From Hygrophila difformis (Eukaryota > Streptophyta > Magnoliopsida > Lamiales > Acanthaceae), in NCBI GenBank assembly GCA_030278955.1, contig JAOANR010000003.1, forward strand, positions 60,505,628 to 60,569,627: a DNA stretch of 64,000 bases. The letters run 5' to 3'. The notes beneath the pieces were generated by a model. The model saw only the letters and a list, made by a program, of their open reading frames with translations. It made no database searches and was not told the origin of the DNA. Shown one piece after another: positions 1 to 12,719 of the stretch (position 1 is its first letter; every line of letters starts with the position of its first letter). Position numbers and translations under genes: made by a program.

Positions 1-1960
1 CTTCGAGCCTAAGCTCCGATAGCAGTGCAGCTACCTTCTCTTCCTCGTCTTCAGCCCACGGAGCAGCTTCCAAATATTCCAAGCAAGATAACACTCCCGC
101 ATCAAATCCAATTGCTGCCGAGACCTACGTTAGAAACCATCCATCAGAATATCAAAGTCATTTATTTGGATATTGACAAGAAGTCAACACTCAAAGTATG
201 TCATCATCCTTGTGTTAGAAGTTTTTTTTAACCGAGTTTTAAGAAAATGTGAATGATGAAAAAGATCTTGCAACAGTTATATTACTGTTAACGGAAATTA
301 CAAAACGAAAATCTACACAAGGTGACAATCCTTAAGATGTGTATTGTCACTCTCTATAGAATTATTGGGGTAGGACATATACATAAATGCCAACTGTTCT
401 CGGACAGCATTGGGGAAAATTGGCCATTCACGAAATTGACAAGCTTGAGGAATTAGGTATGACGAGAGATTCTACTATCAAATTGACTCCTCAACCCACC
501 CCCAATTGCCAGTCACAACAAAGTACTTGAAACAAAGAAATTTAACCAGAACCCAAGTTTAGATTTCCCTTTGGTGTCCAATTTTCAACAATATGAGATG
601 TGACTGTAATCCAGCTATCCAATGTAAGAAACTAGATTGGCATGGTGGTAATACCAGATTAAAACCAACAGAACACCTTCAATCATCTACTCTAACACAA
701 CAGCCACCGCATAGCAGAATGCACATAGCGTTTTCTCTTATGGGCATATTAAACAATAACTACAATACTTGGGTTATCGGCTATTCTGAATTGGAAAAAA
801 ACCAGATCATACCAACACCCAAGTTATCCAAAGTAACCAAGAAACATATCCAAGTGCCCAAATCATCCTCCAAATATCAGGCTATCCAATCTAGAGTTTA
901 AGCAATTGAAGCTTCACAGAACTATGGAATTCCACAAAACATGATAAAATCCATAAATCGTATTACGAAGAAATCTATATTCTATTGGCAATCCATTTTA
1001 AGTATTTTCATCAAATGTAATGCTGCCAATTCTTACACTAGAACAGAGCTTTCGTTGGATTTCTTTATGTTCATTGGATTAATTCATATATTATCAAGGC
1101 ATTAGAACAGATTACTCCCTATAAAGCACAAACACAACAAGAACGATGAATTCTACACAAAATTGAATGCACAAGCACATTGAAGAACTGATTACCTTTA
1201 AAATCCCTAACACGCGAGGAACGTCCTCTTTCATAAGCTTTTTCCTCAAATCCCTGCAATACATCAATCTGAGAGTCTCGATATAAACCTCAATATCATC
1301 ACAATCGGCGATCTCCACGATGCAAGGCCCCGAATTTTGCTGCTTAGCCCACTCCTCGTTCAATTTCGAAGCGAAAAACCTACTGTGCGCAACGAGGATC
1401 TGTCTGTGAACGCTAATTGAAACGCTAATCCCATCCTTTGAGCTCAGAGTAAGCTTGACGTCGCCGGAGGCGGTATCGTTGAACTGATTCCCAGGGCTCC
1501 GGGATTGGAGGAGATCCATCAAGCGCTGCTGAATCGACGCTTGCTTGTCTTGTGGTGGCGGGTTAGCGATGGGCTTTGAATTTGAGGACTGTTGAATGTG
1601 AACCGAAACGGCGCCGTTTGGGGCTAGGGTTGATGAAGCTCGAGGGAGGATATCGGTTTCATTGGCCATCATTTCGAAAAGGGTGGGGCTGGAGCGGGTT
1701 TTCTCCACTTGCGGCGGCGGAGACAGGAGCCCCGCGGTGAGTGCGGAGTTGAATTTGCTGAAAGACGAGGGGAATTGATCGGCGGTGCTGGTGTAGGAGG
1801 ATTCCATGGAGGAAGTGGTGTTTAGATCTGCAATTGAAGCGTCAATTCTGGAGGTGTGGTGGGGTGCGGGGGCGGGGGAGGCGGTGATGGTGGTTTCACG
1901 GCAGCGGCGGCGCTTGGTTTTGACAGGCGGGGTCTGGAAATGGAGGTGGGCAGTGGCCAT
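1..1960 (-). CDS. BTB/POZ domain protein, At1g63850-like (5' part, two exons seen)
   Basis: The start codon is at 1960. Exon 1 is 1196-1960 (255 codons) and exon 2 is 124-1, which runs off the left edge. The exon 1 donor reads AAG|GTAATC; the exon 2 acceptor is ...CGTAG|GTCTCG, and the intron is phase 0. The exon 1 product has a Ser/Pro-rich N-terminus with a basic cluster at residues 14-21 (KTKRRRCR, possible nuclear signal) and the first half of a BTB fold from about residue 163 ([24 protein letters not shown], then EEW and the acidic [16 protein letters not shown]). Exon 2 continues with [22 protein letters not shown] and an acidic tail, as in the plant BTB family typified by At1g63850. 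BTB proteins usually dimerise and serve as Cullin3 adaptors; that role is inferred here. The C-terminal half lies outside the window. Confidence 0.88.
125..1195 (-). other. Intron 1 of the BTB gene
   Basis: It has GT at the exon 1 side (1194-1195) and AG at 125-126, and is about 1.07 kb long and AT-rich. Small open frames at 593-901 and elsewhere have no recognisable content and read as chance. I see no nested transposon. Confidence 0.8.
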
Positions 1961-2220
1961 ATATGAGGAATTGGGGAGGGGTTTAGTACTTAGTAGTAGT
2001 AGTAGGAGTACTATATTTTGGGGGGGACTTTTTTGTCGGTTAGTGAGGGGACTCCATTGGCATCATCATCAGATATTGCGAACGTTTCAGACCGTTTTCT
2101 GAATTAACAATGGCGACTGGCGATGACCACGAGACAGGGCTTCAAAGACAGTGGAGTCCTAGAGTGACTGATGCCAGATCCGGGACTTGAGCACCCAATG
2201 CATCTACTCCAATAACTCCA
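1961..2220 (-). promoter_or_regulatory. BTB gene 5' UTR and upstream region
   Basis: This is the short stretch between the BTB start codon and the LINE target duplication. It contains a pyrimidine/AGT microrepeat near 1990-2010. I see no clear TATA box. The LINE inserted only about 260 bp upstream of the start codon, so it probably displaced the distal promoter. Confidence 0.4.
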
Positions 2221-2342
2221 CTCGCCCACTCTCTATTTTTTTTGGATCGGCCCAAGCGAGAGAAAAACAACCAAAGCCAAAAGAAAAGATAAAGAAAAAC
2301 AAACGCAAAAATCACAAGAAAATAAAAAACCACAAATCAAAT

Positions 2343-5300
2343 CTAGAATCGGGGGAACCATGCATCGGAAGCATCCGCCGCTAAATCCCCCACGACGAAG
2401 TCAGATGGGAAGGCCCAGGTAGTATAGAAAGCTTCATCCCCAGCACCACGTTTCGCCAAACAATCAGCTACCTTGTTCCCCTCCCGGAGGACATGATAGA
2501 TCCGTCACTCCTCAAAGGAAGATCTCAACTCCTTAATACGATGAAGCAGAGGCGCATAGGGATGAAAACACTCCCATGCCTCATTACAACCAATGACTGC
2601 CAAATAATCTGAGTAACATGTCACTTGCCGGACACCAAGATTCCTAACAAAATCCAGCCCCTCCGCCAGGGCCATCATCTCAGCGTATATAATAGGTGTG
2701 TGACCGATGAAGCCGCATCCCCCGCCTTTCCACTCTCCGGTATCATCACGAACCACAAAACCAAAGCCCGATCGTCCCGAGCTCCCTAATAGGCTGCCAT
2801 CGACGTGAAGTATGGTGCCAACCACATTAAGAGAATTCCAATTCACCAACATCATGATTGATGTGGGAGACATCCTCGTTTCTCCAGCTTGGTGTAGGTC
2901 TCCTGTAAGGCGAGCTATCTCCCTTTGCAGCTCCCTTAGTGTTTTATGCTCTCCCCGAAATACACGGGCATTTCGCTCTAACCACACCACCCAAACTGTA
3001 ACCACAAAAACCGCCCCATACTTGATGTACATCCCCTGCATGAATTCTTTGATATCGGACTTCGGAATAGAGCCACAGTCTTGAGGCACCATAACATGAA
3101 TTGCCTTCCACAGAAACGTCACCCATGCACAATAAAATATACAATGAGCCCAATCGTCAATCTCCGTACCACATAGACCACACAAGGGATAGGTAGCCAT
3201 CTTTCGCCTACACCGAGTGGAGTTAACATGCAGCGAGTCGTGTGATATCAACCATAAAAGAAGACAATATTTCTCAGGGAAAGACGCCTTCCACAACCAT
3301 TTCCACCTGTGCTAGGTTCTTATTTTTCAATCAATAACTCATACGCCGACCGTGCCGTGTATTTCCCGGACGACGACGTATTCCAGCCCCAAAGATCAGG
3401 TACGTCCGCATGCCGCTGTGGTGGAAGGGAAGCACAAATAAGTTGCATCAGCATAGCAGGGACGGGGGAGTAAATGCAATCCCAATTCCACAAGCCATCA
3501 ACGATAACATCCTTCACTTTCCTATCCAGATCTTGGGTCGCCACATAAGGTATGAGAGTAGCTATTTGGCAGCCCCTCCACCATTCGGAATACCTCAGAG
3601 ACGCCTGTCCATTGCCTAGTCTGAGAAAGAAACCCTTGCGCAAATGAGGCAAAACATGTTGGAGTAGCCTGATGATCTTGGATTTTGCATTTGCTTTAGG
3701 AATCAAAGGATTACTCATAGAGCTGTACATCCCCATAACCAACTGAACCCACATTTTATTAGGAGAATGCAACAGGTCCCACAAGAGCTTACCCACCAAG
3801 GCTATGTTCATATGCCGAGCGCGTCGCAAACCAAGCCCGCCATGCGCACGAGGCCTGGCCACGGTGTTCCAGCTCACCAAGTGAATTCCCTTCCCATTCT
3901 TGTCTTTCCATAGAAAGCGGCTTAGCTTCCCATCGATAGCCTTACACACCGCTTCCGGGATCCAGAACAATTGCATAATATAAGTTGGAATGGCCGCCAT
4001 AACTGCTCGACACAAAGTAAGCCGTCCCGCCTTGTTAAGTAGAGTACATGCCCAACCCTCCATGCTTGCATCAATTTTTTCAAGAAGAAACACAAAATCT
4101 TGGCAATGGCTATGGCCTGTCAACATAGGGAAGCCCAAGTAGGTCCCCAGAGTGTCAACAATCGGGATATTCAAAGCCTCCATAATCCACTGTTTATCCA
4201 CATCCCTCACCGCCGAAGAAACCACCATGGAGGATTTTTGGGGGTTGAGATGGAGCCCAGCCACTGCACCAAACGTTTTTAAAGAATTGGAAATTATTGT
4301 GATACTGCCTCTGTCCACCGACGAACATAAGATGAGATCGTCTGCAAAGATCAAATGTGATATACCAATCCCCGTACAAGACACCTTGATTGGCTTCCAT
4401 CTCCCTTGCTCAACCAGTGTACGGACCATGAGAGAATATTTCTCCATAATGGTGAGGAAAAGGTAAGGAGAGATTGGGTCTCCTTGTTTAAGACCCTTGC
4501 CCGGCTTGAAACTTTCAAGTGCCTCTCCATTCCATAAGATAGAATAAGAAGGCGAAGTCACAGAAAACATAATAAGTCGACAAACCGTGGTAGGAAGGTC
4601 CATCTCATATAAACATTGATTTAGGAAATCCCAATGCACATTATCGTATGCTTTGGCCACATTGATCTTGATGATTAGGCCTTTAGTGCGAGTCCGAGCC
4701 CCTTTCAATTGACTCAATAATTCATAAAAACTAACTGCATTATCAATCGTTCCTCGGCCCGGTAGAAAGGCTGCTTGATGGCAAGAAATAGTGGATTGAA
4801 GGATCGGTCGTAGGCGATGCACAAGAACCTTGGTCAGAATTTTATACACCACGTTGCATAACGTAATGGGATGAAACTCTTTAAGACTAATGGGGGCCGG
4901 TACTTTGGGGATAAGGCAGATGAATGCCCGCATAACATCCTGCTGAAAAGATCCAGTAGCTAGAGCCTGTTGCACAAATTTATGAACCGACCCTCCAACA
5001 ATCTCCCAATATTTTTTTATAGAAGAGACAGGGAAATCCGTCAGGCCCCGGGGCGGATAGAGCTTTAATCTCATTCACTGCTTGCTTAACCTCCTTCATG
5101 GTTACTTCCTCCGTCAAGGAGTCCACAACCTGGGGGAAATTGGCATGAAAGCTGGTAATACTATCGTATCATCAAGGCCTTCCACCCGCTGTGATATGCT
5201 AGAAGTCGGAGCTTTGTATAAATCCCTAAAAAAATCACGTGCATGAGCACGAAGGGTAGTCGCATTTTCGCACCAAGTTCCATCCGAAATAGCCATGCCG

Positions 5301-6432
5301 TGAATACGGCTACGATGCCCCCCGCATTTCGCTCGAGCATGAAAATAGGCGGTGTTCCGATCCCCCAATCTCACCCATTTCTCCTGCGACCTTTGGTACT
5401 AATACACTTCATCTTGAGCTAATATAGATTCGTACTCCTTCTTCAACTCCATCTCAAGAAGGCTCAATCTGATAGAGTCGACCCTCTCAAGTGTGCGTGA
5501 GATTCCTTCAAGACGTTTTAGGATCTTGAATTTTCTCTACTTAAAATTTCCACAATAGGATTTGCTGAACTCCCTGGAAGCCTGTTGTACACGGTCTAGC
5601 TGCTGCAAAATAGATGATGATGCCGCGCTCCATGCCTCTGCCCCCACTGGCATATAATCCCTCCTCTCTGCCCACGATGCCTCCCACCGGAACGGTTTTG
5701 CATTGACTTCATGGAGAGGTGGGCCGCAAAACAGAAGGAGCGGATTGTGATCCAAACCCATTTGCGGGAGCACTCTAACAAAACCGAGCGGGAACAAACT
5801 CATCCAAGAAAGGTTGATGACATAGCGATCCAACCTCTTATGTATACGTTGGGACACACCACACGGCCGGGACCAAGTAAATAATCCCCCGTGGGTATTT
5901 AGAGTTGACAACCCACAATCCTGAATGACCCTATCCAACTTCGCAGCCCTACTGATATTGTATAGTCCCCCGCGAACTTCAGATGCAGTAACAATTTGGT
6001 TCCAATCCCCGATCACGGAACAAGCACCATCAACCACATCATGTACCTGGCGGAGAGACTGCCAATTGCCACACCATTCCGGGTATCGTGGCGATGCATA
6101 AATTGCCGTAATGTACCAAGATGAGGAGGAGGACGATAATTTCATAGTGATCAGCCGGTCACGATTGTCCACTACCTGAATATGGAAAACATGTCCAACC
6201 CGGGCGAGGATCCAAACACCCCTGACCTTCCGACGACTTCTTGAATACAAACTAGAAGATAACCAGCCCTTAGTAGAAAGACTTGCGAGCGTGCAAAAAG
6301 AGATTGTGGCTCAAAAAGAAAAACCACGTCAGGAGCATGCTAACGTAGAATATCCATCAAAACCCGTCTACTAGACGCACCAACAATACCACCAACGTTC
6401 CAAGACATGAGCTTAAAGTTGTAAAAATCCAT
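2343..6432 (-). pseudogene. LINE copy 1 ORF2: endonuclease-RT-RNase H, broken
   Basis: It begins at an ATG at 6432 (MDFYNFKLMSWNVGG, the APE endonuclease opening) and ends at a stop at 2343-2345. Endonuclease segments are readable at 6250-5537 (VIGDWNQI, GLDHNPLLL). The reverse transcriptase is at 5074-3320, with FLPGRGTIDNA, GLKQGDPISPYLF and the catalytic FADD (LIFADDLILCSS). A zinc-binding zf-RVT region and RNase H (HVDGSLLGSSGRSGFG, EGNKVADCLAKRG) follow at 3300-2345. Breaks: a stop near 6340 (ILR*HAP), frame changes between 5537 and 5374, near 5100, near 3310 and near 2510. No intact ORF2 remains. Confidence 0.9.
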
Positions 6433-6610
6433 AAAAATAATATTAAAGGGTAGGAGATAGAGGGCAAACCCTAGGTTTGCATGGCCACTGTGCCGTCCGG
6501 ATGGTCTGGCGTCGGGGTCGAAGCCGACGTCGTCGGGGAGAAAGCAGCGGCCTCCCTAGCTTCATCCTGTTCCATAGGCCGAGCTTGTTTTGCCTGGGAT
6601 GCACCAGCGT

Positions 6611-8000
6611 TCAAGGATTGAGGGTAGCTCTCCTGGAGAACTGTAGGACGATGGCGGGTATCCTTCGTCTTAGTGTAGCACGTACCAAAGATCTTTTTTC
6701 TTTTTGTCTAGTTGAAATCCGAGCCCTCGGCCCAAATATTTTAGACTCCGTCCCCGATGGCTCGCTCACCTCTGCAGTATCCAGCCCTTTTCCCTTCTTG
6801 GGCCCAACCCTCTTACTCGCACTCTCAACCGAGGAGCCTAATTTCAACACTGGTTCTTTCCCCTTGGGCGGCCCATTAAATTTTTTCCTAGTCACTTTCA
6901 CCCAATCATCACCCGAGGGTTGACGAGGAATATCTGAAGAAGGATCTTGGCTAGTATTTTGTGATGATTTTCCCCCCTTGATTACTGGAACCTGCCAATA
7001 TTCTCCCTTGATTTCCGGATTCAGTTTCCATGCCAGTTGCCTCTGACACTGCACCTTCCAAATTTGAACCCTGAGTATCTTTAGGTTGATTCGCCGTCAC
7101 CTCATTCATAGTCGCCGGAATCGGTGCCGGAACCTTGCCATCCACACCTTCATTGTTAGGATCTGCCAAGCAATTGTTGCTCGAATGTCCGTAGCGTTTG
7201 CACTTGGTACACAAAAGATGAAGCCCCTCGTATGCCACTTTATGCCAATAGTCACCCAGAAAAATACTCGAGACCAATGGTAGATTAAGATCGATTTCAA
7301 CACAAGCACGCGCAAACCGACCTCGCTTCACCCCCACAGTCTTCTCATCCACTCTAATAGGAGTACCTATGGCAGCCGCCATCTTATTCACAAAGAGTTC
7401 GTCATAGTATTCAATACATAATCCTGGAAACCGTACCCAAACAACCATTTTCTGCGGTGTCATCTCATCTGCGATAAACCCCGGTCGCCAAGGAACAATC
7501 GTCAGGTAACTATCGAACACCACCCATGGCCCTTCTTTAAGAACTCGAGTTCTATCGACATTTTGATCGAACTTGACGAGAAAATACCCAGCTTCCAAAT
7601 CTATCATAGCAAAGTTTCCAAGCGGTTTCCATAGTCGTTTAAGTCTTTCTTTGAGGGCCATGTACCCCACTTTCTTCCCAAGTAACGAGACGATGAGACT
7701 ATCCTCCTAAGGTTTGCACATTCGTTCCTTCAAAGAAGGGTCAACTGTTATACAGTGCTTTAGTCTGTCCCCTCCAATGTAATCCAAAACCACCAGAGCT
7801 TCATTCGCTGGGTCCTCTTTCAGAGGCGCCGGGGCAAGGTTCTTCCCTGCTATAACCATGTCACGAAAGGATAACGCCTTGGAGCCACCAGAAAAGACGA
7901 AATCCGGTGGTAAGTCCTGCGGAGGAGGGGACTCTTGCAGATGGGGAGACGTCGGCGGTGAGGCCCACGGAGAGAATATTATTGCTTTCCAGATTGGACT
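6611..8000 (-). pseudogene. LINE copy 1 ORF1: DUF4283 / zinc-knuckle protein, broken
   Basis: Three pieces are readable. 8000-7710 is the N-terminus, with no ATG because the 5' target duplication reaches codon 5. An in-frame TAG at 7707-7709 interrupts it. 7670-6951 is the DUF4283 core (ERLKRLWKPLGNFAMIDLE, ARACVEIDL) with a CCHC knuckle, C-x2-C-x4-H-x4-C, in CTKCKRYGHSSNNC. After a frame change near 7000 comes a basic tail (VKVTRKKFNGPPKGKEP) to 6611. The family binds the element RNA; this copy cannot make a full protein. Confidence 0.85.
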
Positions 8001-8044
8001 CTCGGCCACTCTTTATTAAAATTCCCATTCATTTTTTTTAGAGG

Positions 8045-9329
8045 GAATAATTGCCAAATAAGTTCTTTTTCTTGTCATTTTTCCCAAATCCGTCCTATTC
8101 GAATTTTTGGCCCCTATTAGTCCATTTCGTTTGTTAATTAAAACCAAATCCGTCCTAAACTCACTAATCCAAATCATTTAGAGATTTAATCAGAAAAATT
8201 GTCAAAAATGTCCATTTTCTTGTCGTTTTGTCTGAATCCGTCCTTTACAACCCTTGCAAATAATTGGTTCCAATTGTTGTGATAATTAGATTAAATATAA
8301 TCTACTTTTGTGCATTATATTTTGTTCTTTTTTTGTTTCTGCAGTCTACATTATAATGTCATAACTACAAGTAAGATGTGTTCAGTTCATATCATATTCG
8401 CATGTCAAACATGAAAAACCTAATTATATGCATTACATACTCTCATTACAATACCATCAAACATTGGGTTCGAAATTAAATATTTCGTCGGCGCCTTTCT
8501 TCAAAATAAAAATTGATGGCAAACCAATGACACTAAATCCTACTCATTACCACTTTTACTAATCACAACCTCCTTCTTAAAAAAAAAAGAATGAATCAAC
8601 TATGTTGGAATCCGGATGGCATATCAAGACGTTGGAAATGATACTTTATTTCAATAATACAAAAAGGGCAATAATCAACTCCATGCAAGTAAGTTTCCAA
8701 TCTCTGCCTACTTCATTTCTTTCAAATTTGAGTGCTCCACAAATTCATTCGCTCTCTGAAATGCCTCATTCAAATTGATAATTTCCATATCCAATTCCTT
8801 CTTTGCTTGGATGGCGATCCCACTGGTTTGTCATTGAGCCCTCCTTGGTTGTGTCAGTGGTTACATGTTCATTTTTATTTTGAAGGAAAACGCCGTTGGA
8901 ATATGTAATTTCGAATTTGATGTCATTATAATGTGAATATGTAATGCGTCTAATTAATTAGGTTTCTTGATTGTTGACATGCGAATATGATATGCATTGA
9001 AAAAATTTACTTGTAGTTGTGACAATATAATGTAAACTGTAGAAACAAAAAAGAACAAAATATAATGCACAAAAGTATATTATATTTAACGCAATGATCA
9101 CCACAGTTGGAGCCAAGCAAGGGTTGAAGAGGACAGATTCGGACAAAACGAAAAGAAAATGGACGTTTTTGGCAATTTTTTTGATTAGATCTCTAATTGA
9201 CTTGGATTAGTGAGTTTAGGACGGATTTGGTTTTAATTAGCAAACGAAGCGGATTAATAGAGGCCAAAAATTCGAATAAGATGAATTTGGAAAAAATGAA
9301 TAGAAAAAGGACTTATCTGGCAATTATTC
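8045..9329. mobile_element. Non-autonomous MULE with about 460-bp terminal inverted repeats
   Basis: The ends are GAATAATTGCCA... and its inverse. The left arm (8045-8513) and right arm (8871-9329) align almost end to end as inverted repeats with scattered substitutions and indels. An 11-bp direct repeat, ttttttagagg, flanks the unit (8034-8044 and 9330-9340); Mutator-like elements make 9-11 bp duplications. The 357-bp centre (8514-8870) is unique here. No transposase is present. It inserted just upstream of LINE copy 1. Confidence 0.88.
8708..8830 (-). pseudogene. Possible captured coding fragment inside the MULE
   Basis: The minus strand of the MULE centre is open for 40 codons before a TAG at 8708-8710. 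It encodes a charged, helix-like peptide (QAKKELDMEIINLNEAFQRA and on to NLKEMK). Composition and position in the non-TIR core fit a captured exon fragment, but I do not recognise the source, and a 40-codon open stretch could be chance. Confidence 0.3.
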
Positions 9330-9340
9330 TTTTTTAGAGG

Positions 9341-9796
9341 CATGGGTCCCTTTGTGATGTTGAGTATGAATATTCACATGACTACTTCCTTTATGTTACA
9401 GTGATTTTGTAGAGATAGATTACTAGATAGTGTGTAAAGTGTGGTAAATTACAGATTATATAGAAGTATAATGTAATTTTAATTAGCAAGCCCCAAGCCC
9501 TAGTTTTTAAAATATATTGTTGGAGTGTAATTTGGCTTATACTGGTCGATATTAAGTTTAAAACTAATATCTCGATGATCTGATGGACATTGAAGGGTTG
9601 TCTCCCCCTAAACAGAATTCTGTATATACAAAGACTTAAACACGAGTCCTGTTGGAGTGTAATTTTAAATTTACATATTTCTAATTATTAATGGTTAAAT
9701 AAGTTATACTGAAGAAAATAAGTTAAACACGAGACCTGTTGAACTCCATCACATTTATATTTATACTGATGAAAATAGTATTTTTTTTCACTACTA
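9341..9796. other. Spacer without a gene
   Basis: This is AT-rich intergenic DNA between the MULE and the first Stowaway MITE. A short direct repeat (gttggagtgtaattt...aaacacgag) occurs near 9521 and 9651. I see no coding signal. Confidence 0.5.
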
Positions 9797-10056
9797 CTTC
9801 CTCTGTCTCATTATAATTGTTACAAACCCTTTCGACACGCATGCCGATGTACATGTTTAACGGTTAATAACTTAAATTTTGTACAACGAAAAGTTATAAA
9901 AAGTTGATTGTCTAAAACTACAAGATTAGACGAATCTAACAAGATCTCACTTGACTATGTTTTTTCTTGCATAACTATAATAAAAATTTAAATCAAAGTT
10001 ACAGAGTGAATAGTGTCAAAAAATTATTTGTAACAAAAGGAGTGAGACGGAGTAAG
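9797..10056. mobile_element. Stowaway-type MITE, copy a
   Basis: The ends are CTTCCTCTGTCTC...GAGACGGAGTAAG, flanked by TA. Its core carries the family signature (AGACGAATCTAACAAGATCT and CTTGACTATGTTTT). At least ten relatives of this MITE are scattered through the window. Confidence 0.85.
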
Positions 10057-11414
10057 TATTAATTAAAAATTCTAAAGTAAGTTATTTTCCGAAAAGACCC
10101 TTAATTAAAAATACACTGTATTTTCAACTGTTCTATATATGCTTCCAACAATTATCTATCTCGAGGGCAGTAATTTATATACTAACTAACAAATAAGATA
10201 TTTAATAATCGTATCATAAGTGGGTTCTAATGATAGAAAACGAATGGTCCTACTTGGATTTTCCTTTCTTTATGTTATGTATTAAAAATTAATAATTGGA
10301 CCCCTTTTGAAATAAGATAAAGATAAAAGGAAAAATAAGAGCCCAGTCATTTTGGTTTTATTTGTTTTGGCAATTGGCATTTTGCAAGGATGGCACAATG
10401 TCTTTTTGTTGTTGGATGTGATTTATTGCTTTCTTTTGGATTACTTGTCAATGGGATCATTGGCCACCCCATAGACCATATAGTTCAAGACAAATTTCAT
10501 ATATGGTCATTACAAAATTGGGCATTCTTTTTACAAGCAATGGATAATTTAATTTAATATTATAATGTTTAGTACAAGAAGGAACACATGGATATAATGG
10601 AGTGTAGTTTCTCAACAATTCAATTTTACTTTTGAATTTTAGAAGATTTAAAATAAAAATTAAAATTATAGACATATAATTTTGCTACACATACAGCTGC
10701 CAACCACATTTCATGCCCACATCATTTATGGCACTATCAAGTGTAGTATATATTTTTCTTTTTTATAAAATGATAGTTATCAAAATGGGCTAAATAATTT
10801 ATAAGGGCCCCCATCCCACCTCATAAATGATCATGGAAAATTTTGCCACTCTATTTATGTTGATTGAAAATTTCACTCTTTAATATATTTACATCTAAAA
10901 GCATACTCAAATCAGACTATTTGTGGGATATGAAACCAATTAAATGGGATGTGAATGTGTAGAACTAAAATACTTTAAAAGAGAACATTACATAGAATAA
11001 GAAAAGTTTCCTCTTGTATTTCAATTATTAAATGTGGAAACTACTTACATAAATATTCAAAAATGATATGGTGAATTAAAGCGGGGGATGAAGTAGCGGG
11101 AAAGGCATGCCATCTTTCTTTTTTTTTTTAACTTCTTAAATTATTGTCCTTTGCCCTTTTTTAGAGGCATGATTTGCTTTCGACCTTTCTTTTTGGACTT
11201 TTTAATTTATTTTATTCATTCATGTTTTTTTCTTCTATTTTCAAGATAGTAGTAGTATGTGCCAAGGCCTAAATGGCGCCTAGGCCCAGAACTCCTAGAT
11301 GGAATATTGGATCAAATTATTGGGCCGAAGATATTTAAAATTAGACCCAAACTTCTTTTCTTTTCTTATTCTATTCTTTTGGGATAAATTTGTTCTAATC
11401 ATTTTAAGCTTATA
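10057..11414. other. Intergenic spacer
   Basis: AT-rich, with no ORF of coding character on either strand. The 72-codon open frame at 10457-10675 has no recognisable motif. Nothing repeated or structured stands out except homopolymer tracts near 11110. Confidence 0.5.
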
Positions 11415-11660
11415 CTACCTCCGTTCTCAAATAATTAAGTGATTCATTTGCATAGTAGTAACTATTTATTGAGTAACTTTTATTAATTTTTTTAACATTG
11501 TTATATAAGAAAAACATAGTCAAGTGACATGTAGTTTTAGAATATCAAATTTTTATAATTTTTATTTATGTACAATTTGAGTTATTAACCTTTAAAAATG
11601 TATTTTAGACGACGTGAAATGCAAGAATGATGCATTTAAAAGAGAACAGATGAAGTAAGT
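11415..11660. mobile_element. Stowaway-type MITE, copy b
   Basis: It starts at CTACCTCCGTTCTC after TA and ends in a degenerate GATGAAGTAAG. The core has AACATAGTCAAGTGACATG; the right half of the signature is decayed. Confidence 0.75.
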
Positions 11661-12017
11661 TATAACGTAACCCCTGTTATATTTATCTAAAAAGAAAATG
11701 ATATTCTTGGCACAAGTTTTTTAATCACGTTACAATACCCTAAAAATACATCACCAAAGGTGGTTTTGTGTTTTATCCTCTAAATAATTGAAGTCACAAT
11801 TCCCACTTGAGCTTTTAAATACCCAGCATGAGAGATTGATTGATTGTCAAATTTGAGCCTTGGGGTTTTACAGAAGATTAACAAGACATAAACTTTACTT
11901 ATTTCGATTTTATTAATTGAACCCTCTCTTCCCCCCTTCAAAGGAGAAAAATACTTTCTTTCCTCAAGTGATAAGTTTATAGTATGACTCGAGGTTTAGG
12001 AAGAAGAAGAAATAATA
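11661..12017. other. Intergenic spacer
   Basis: AT-rich, with no coding or structured signal seen. Confidence 0.5.
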
Positions 12018-12270
12018 CTCCCTCCGTTTTCTTATTATTAACATTTAGAATTTTGAGACTGTTCACGTATGCAATTTAATTAAAGTTTTATCATAATTAT
12101 ACAAGTTAAAACATAGCCAAGTGAGATCTTGTTAGATTCGTCTCGTCGAGTAGTTTTTAAATATCAAACTTTTAGAATTTTCACTTGTACCAAAATTGAG
12201 TTATTAATAATTTAAAAATATGCTGGATTATGTGTATGGGTCGGTTATAAATTTTAGAAAAGAGATGGAG
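12018..12270. mobile_element. Stowaway-type MITE, copy c
   Basis: It starts CTCCCTCCGTTTTC after TA and ends AGAGATGGAG before TA. The core contains AGTGAGATCTTGTTAGATTC. It has the same orientation as copies b, d and e. Confidence 0.85.
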
Positions 12271-12420
12271 TAATAGAAGAAACAGCGCACATGTGCAATT
12301 GATCCAGTGTCCTGACACATGACATGATGTCTCTAGCTCCTACTTTCATTTTCATACATCACCTATCTTGTTCAAACAGCATTCTACTACTTTAAACCTT
12401 AAAAACTCTTTAATTTAATA

Positions 12421-12680
12421 CTACCTCAGTTTTGATGAAAATGAAACATTTGGTATTTTGATATTATTCATTATTCGACTTTGATTCACATTTATACAAT
12501 AGTTATAGAAAGAAAAACATAATCAAGTGAGATCTTGTTAGAATCGTCTCATCTCGTAGTTTTATAATATCAAATTTTTATAATTTTTACTGATATACAA
12601 CGTGAATTATTAACTGTTAAAAACATGCATCGGACTGCGTGCACAGAGTGAATGTTGCACATTCACAAAAACAGAGGAAG
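12421..12680. mobile_element. Stowaway-type MITE, copy d
   Basis: It starts CTACCTCAGTTTTGATG after TA and ends ACAGAGGAAG before TA. The internal signature is AAGTGAGATCTTGTTAGAAT. Confidence 0.82.
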
Positions 12681-12719
12681 TACTACTACTAGTATAAAAT
12701 TTTATATTCTCCACATATT

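Larger units (their letters stand above)
2238..8000 (-). mobile_element. LINE retrotransposon copy 1 (plant L1 type with RNase H), degenerate
   Basis: The minus strand carries ORF1 (DUF4283-like RNA-binding protein with zinc knuckle), then ORF2 (endonuclease, reverse transcriptase, RNase H) and a short A-tail (T run 2238-2243). It is flanked by imperfect 17-bp direct repeats, CTCGCCCACTCTCTATT at 2221-2237 and CTCGGCCACTCTTTATT at 8001-8017 (15/17), which I take as an aged target-site duplication. The 5' duplication reaches the first codons of ORF1, so the element is slightly 5'-truncated. Several frameshifts and stops make it inactive. Its C-terminus (TWAFPSDF...WFPRF) closely resembles that of the second LINE in the window, so both belong to one lineage. 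Confidence 0.9.

Noticed and set aside
593..901. 102-codon plus-strand frame
   Set aside because: It lies inside the BTB intron and has no motif.
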